8,405 nt of DNA from an uncultured Muribaculaceae bacterium (GTDB taxonomy: Bacteria; Bacteroidota; Bacteroidia; Bacteroidales; Muribaculaceae). Shown here in pieces: positions 7,600-8,405 of the stretch (the stretch's first letter is position 1; each line of letters begins with the position of its first letter). The DNA lies in the NCBI GenBank assembly GCA_938039795.1, contig CALHWU010000098.1:1-8405 (forward strand), read 5' to 3'. Below the pieces are notes generated by a model. It was not told the origin of the DNA and did no database searches. It was given only the letters and a program-made list of their open reading frames with translations. The position numbers were made by a program, and so were the translations under genes.

Positions 7600-7638
7600 T
7601 CTGCGGTCCAGTTCGTCAAAAGAAGATCTGGCCGCAGA
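7600..7638 (-). terminator. Hairpin between the NlpC/P60 gene and leuA, probable terminator
   Basis: TCTGCGGTCCAG (7600-7611) pairs with CTGGCCGCAGA (7628-7638): 11 bp with a single bulged T and a 16-nt loop. On the minus strand it lies 77 bp after the NlpC/P60 stop and is followed by a T-rich but interrupted stretch (TGTCGTTTTGTGATATTTTGG). Termination of the NlpC/P60 transcript is the simplest reading. The plus-strand side has no T-run. A leader role for leuA would need an extra promoter upstream. Confidence 0.55.
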
Positions 7639-7715
7639 GGCTTCAAAAGATAGAAAATCGTAAAAATGGTATTTATATAGATTGTAAGGATATGCCTTTA
7701 AGTATATGAATAGGG

Positions 7716-8360
7716 TCAAGCCGACTGGTTGACGGTATGCTCCGGCTGGAGTATGCGCTTTGCGTCGATATAGTTGCGCGAGTAGTAACCTCCGTCGGGA
7801 AAGCGCTGGTAGCTGACACCTTTACTTGATGCCGCATGTATGAAAGTAAGCGACTTGCCGTTATCGTCGACCTCCACCACCATTGCCACATGTCCTACAC
7901 GGCCCTTACCGCTGCGCGGGCTCGAAAAGAACATCAAATCGCCCGGACGGAGATCGGAAGTATTTTTCACGGGCTCGCCCTGGGTGTACTGCATGCGCGA
8001 GGTGCGATTGAGTGTCACTCCGGCATTGCGGAATATATAGCTCGTAAAGCCTGAGCAGTCGAAAGTCTTGGGGCCAGTGCTGCCCCAGACATATCTGCGC
8101 CCGATAAATTTGGCGGCAAAATTTTTAAGATTATCGGTTATCTCACGAAGCGACGCCTCTGTATCCTCCTCGGTTTTAGGGTCATCCGACGGCATATCGA
8201 GCAGCTGCGGTATATTGGCAAGCGACCAAGGCTGCGAGACAGGGGGCTCGGTCAGATTCAATGCTGGAGCAGGTATCGGCTTCATCGAGGTAAGTGAAAG
8301 TACCGACACGATCATTACTATAATAGTGTAAATATATCTTTTCATGTTGTGAAGATTCAT
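7716..8360 (-). CDS. Secreted NlpC/P60-family cysteine peptidase (probable peptidoglycan hydrolase)
   Basis: NlpC/P60 enzymes cut peptidoglycan stem peptides, commonly D-Glu-diaminopimelate bonds. The protein has 214 residues from the ATG at 8360, or 209 from the ATG at 8345 (M-K-R-Y-I-Y), which looks like a classical signal-peptide start; either is possible. Seen, in the longer numbering: basic KR at 7-8 and a hydrophobic stretch about 9-25; a Pro/acidic linker to about 70; then the catalytic domain with YVWGSTGPKTFDCSGF (Cys102), RPGDLMFF near 138-145, GHVAMVVE (His157) and FIHAAS (His175). The Cys-His-His triad is complete. No SH3 or LysM domain is present, so it is a minimal single-domain enzyme, periplasmic or membrane-anchored through an uncleaved signal. 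A promoter element lies just upstream and a hairpin downstream, so it is likely monocistronic. Confidence 0.92.
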   Translation of the reverse strand: MNLHNMKRYIYTIIVMIVSVLSLTSMKPIPAPALNLTEPPVSQPWSLANIPQLLDMPSDDPKTEEDTEASLREITDNLKNFAAKFIGRRYVWGSTGPKTFDCSGFTSYIFRNAGVTLNRTSRMQYTQGEPVKNTSDLRPGDLMFFSSPRSGKGRVGHVAMVVEVDDNGKSLTFIHAASSKGVSYQRFPDGGYYSRNYIDAKRILQPEHTVNQSA

Positions 8361-8394
8361 CAGTTATTTGGAACACCCTATCGTTTTCCGGACG

Positions 8395-8402
8395 CAAAAT
8401 TA
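8395..8402 (-). promoter_or_regulatory. -7 element of the NlpC/P60 gene promoter
   Basis: The minus strand reads TAATTTTG, an exact TAnnTTTG match. It lies 35 bp before the upstream start codon and 50 bp before the downstream one. The -33 element would be outside the window, so only half the promoter can be checked. Confidence 0.55.
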
Positions 8403-8405
8403 CTA

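Noticed and set aside
1..8405. Mobile element, CRISPR array, tRNA/rRNA or defence system
   Set aside because: I saw no regularly spaced long repeats, transposase or integrase motifs, terminal inverted repeats or tRNA-like folds. All coding space is taken by housekeeping genes plus one glycosidase and one peptidase.

Overview
The window looks like chromosomal DNA from a Bacteroidales bacterium, possibly a Muribaculaceae-like gut commensal. The family is my inference; the order is better supported. Three promoter-like sites match the Bacteroidetes -7 element TAnnTTTG, and there are no strong Shine-Dalgarno sites before the genes. The protein set (chromosomal ParA/ParB, a LeuA-C-D-B block, a secreted GH125 alpha-mannosidase and a small secreted NlpC/P60 hydrolase) fits this group. 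All eight genes lie on the minus strand, so transcription runs from high to low coordinates.

Layout in transcription order. (1) 7716-8360: a secreted NlpC/P60 cysteine peptidase behind its own promoter at the window edge, followed by a hairpin at 7600-7638. (2) 1449-7480: a tightly packed operon leuA-leuC-leuD-leuB-GH125. Spacings are 16 bp, an ATGA overlap, 0 bp and an ATGA overlap. A -7 element lies about 50 bp upstream of leuA, and a strong hairpin with a T-run at 1361-1404 closes the operon. (3) 1-1244: parA and the 5' part of parB, joined by an ATGA overlap, behind a well-formed -33/-7 promoter at 1278-1310. ParB runs off the left edge.

The four leu genes cover the dedicated leucine branch: 2-isopropylmalate synthase, the two-subunit isomerase and 3-isopropylmalate dehydrogenase. 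All key catalytic residues I looked for are present. The last gene of the operon is a predicted exported exo-alpha-mannosidase, which has no evident metabolic link to leucine synthesis. ParA and ParB form the chromosome partition module. ParB here keeps its CTP-binding motifs but is cut just as the helix-turn-helix region begins.

I see no mobile element, CRISPR array, tRNA, rRNA or clearly new biological system. The items most worth checking are the mannosidase coupled translationally to leuB, a degenerate parS-like half-site abutting the parA -33 element, and the leuA leader, which holds a hairpin, a tiny ORF and TGTGAT repeats.
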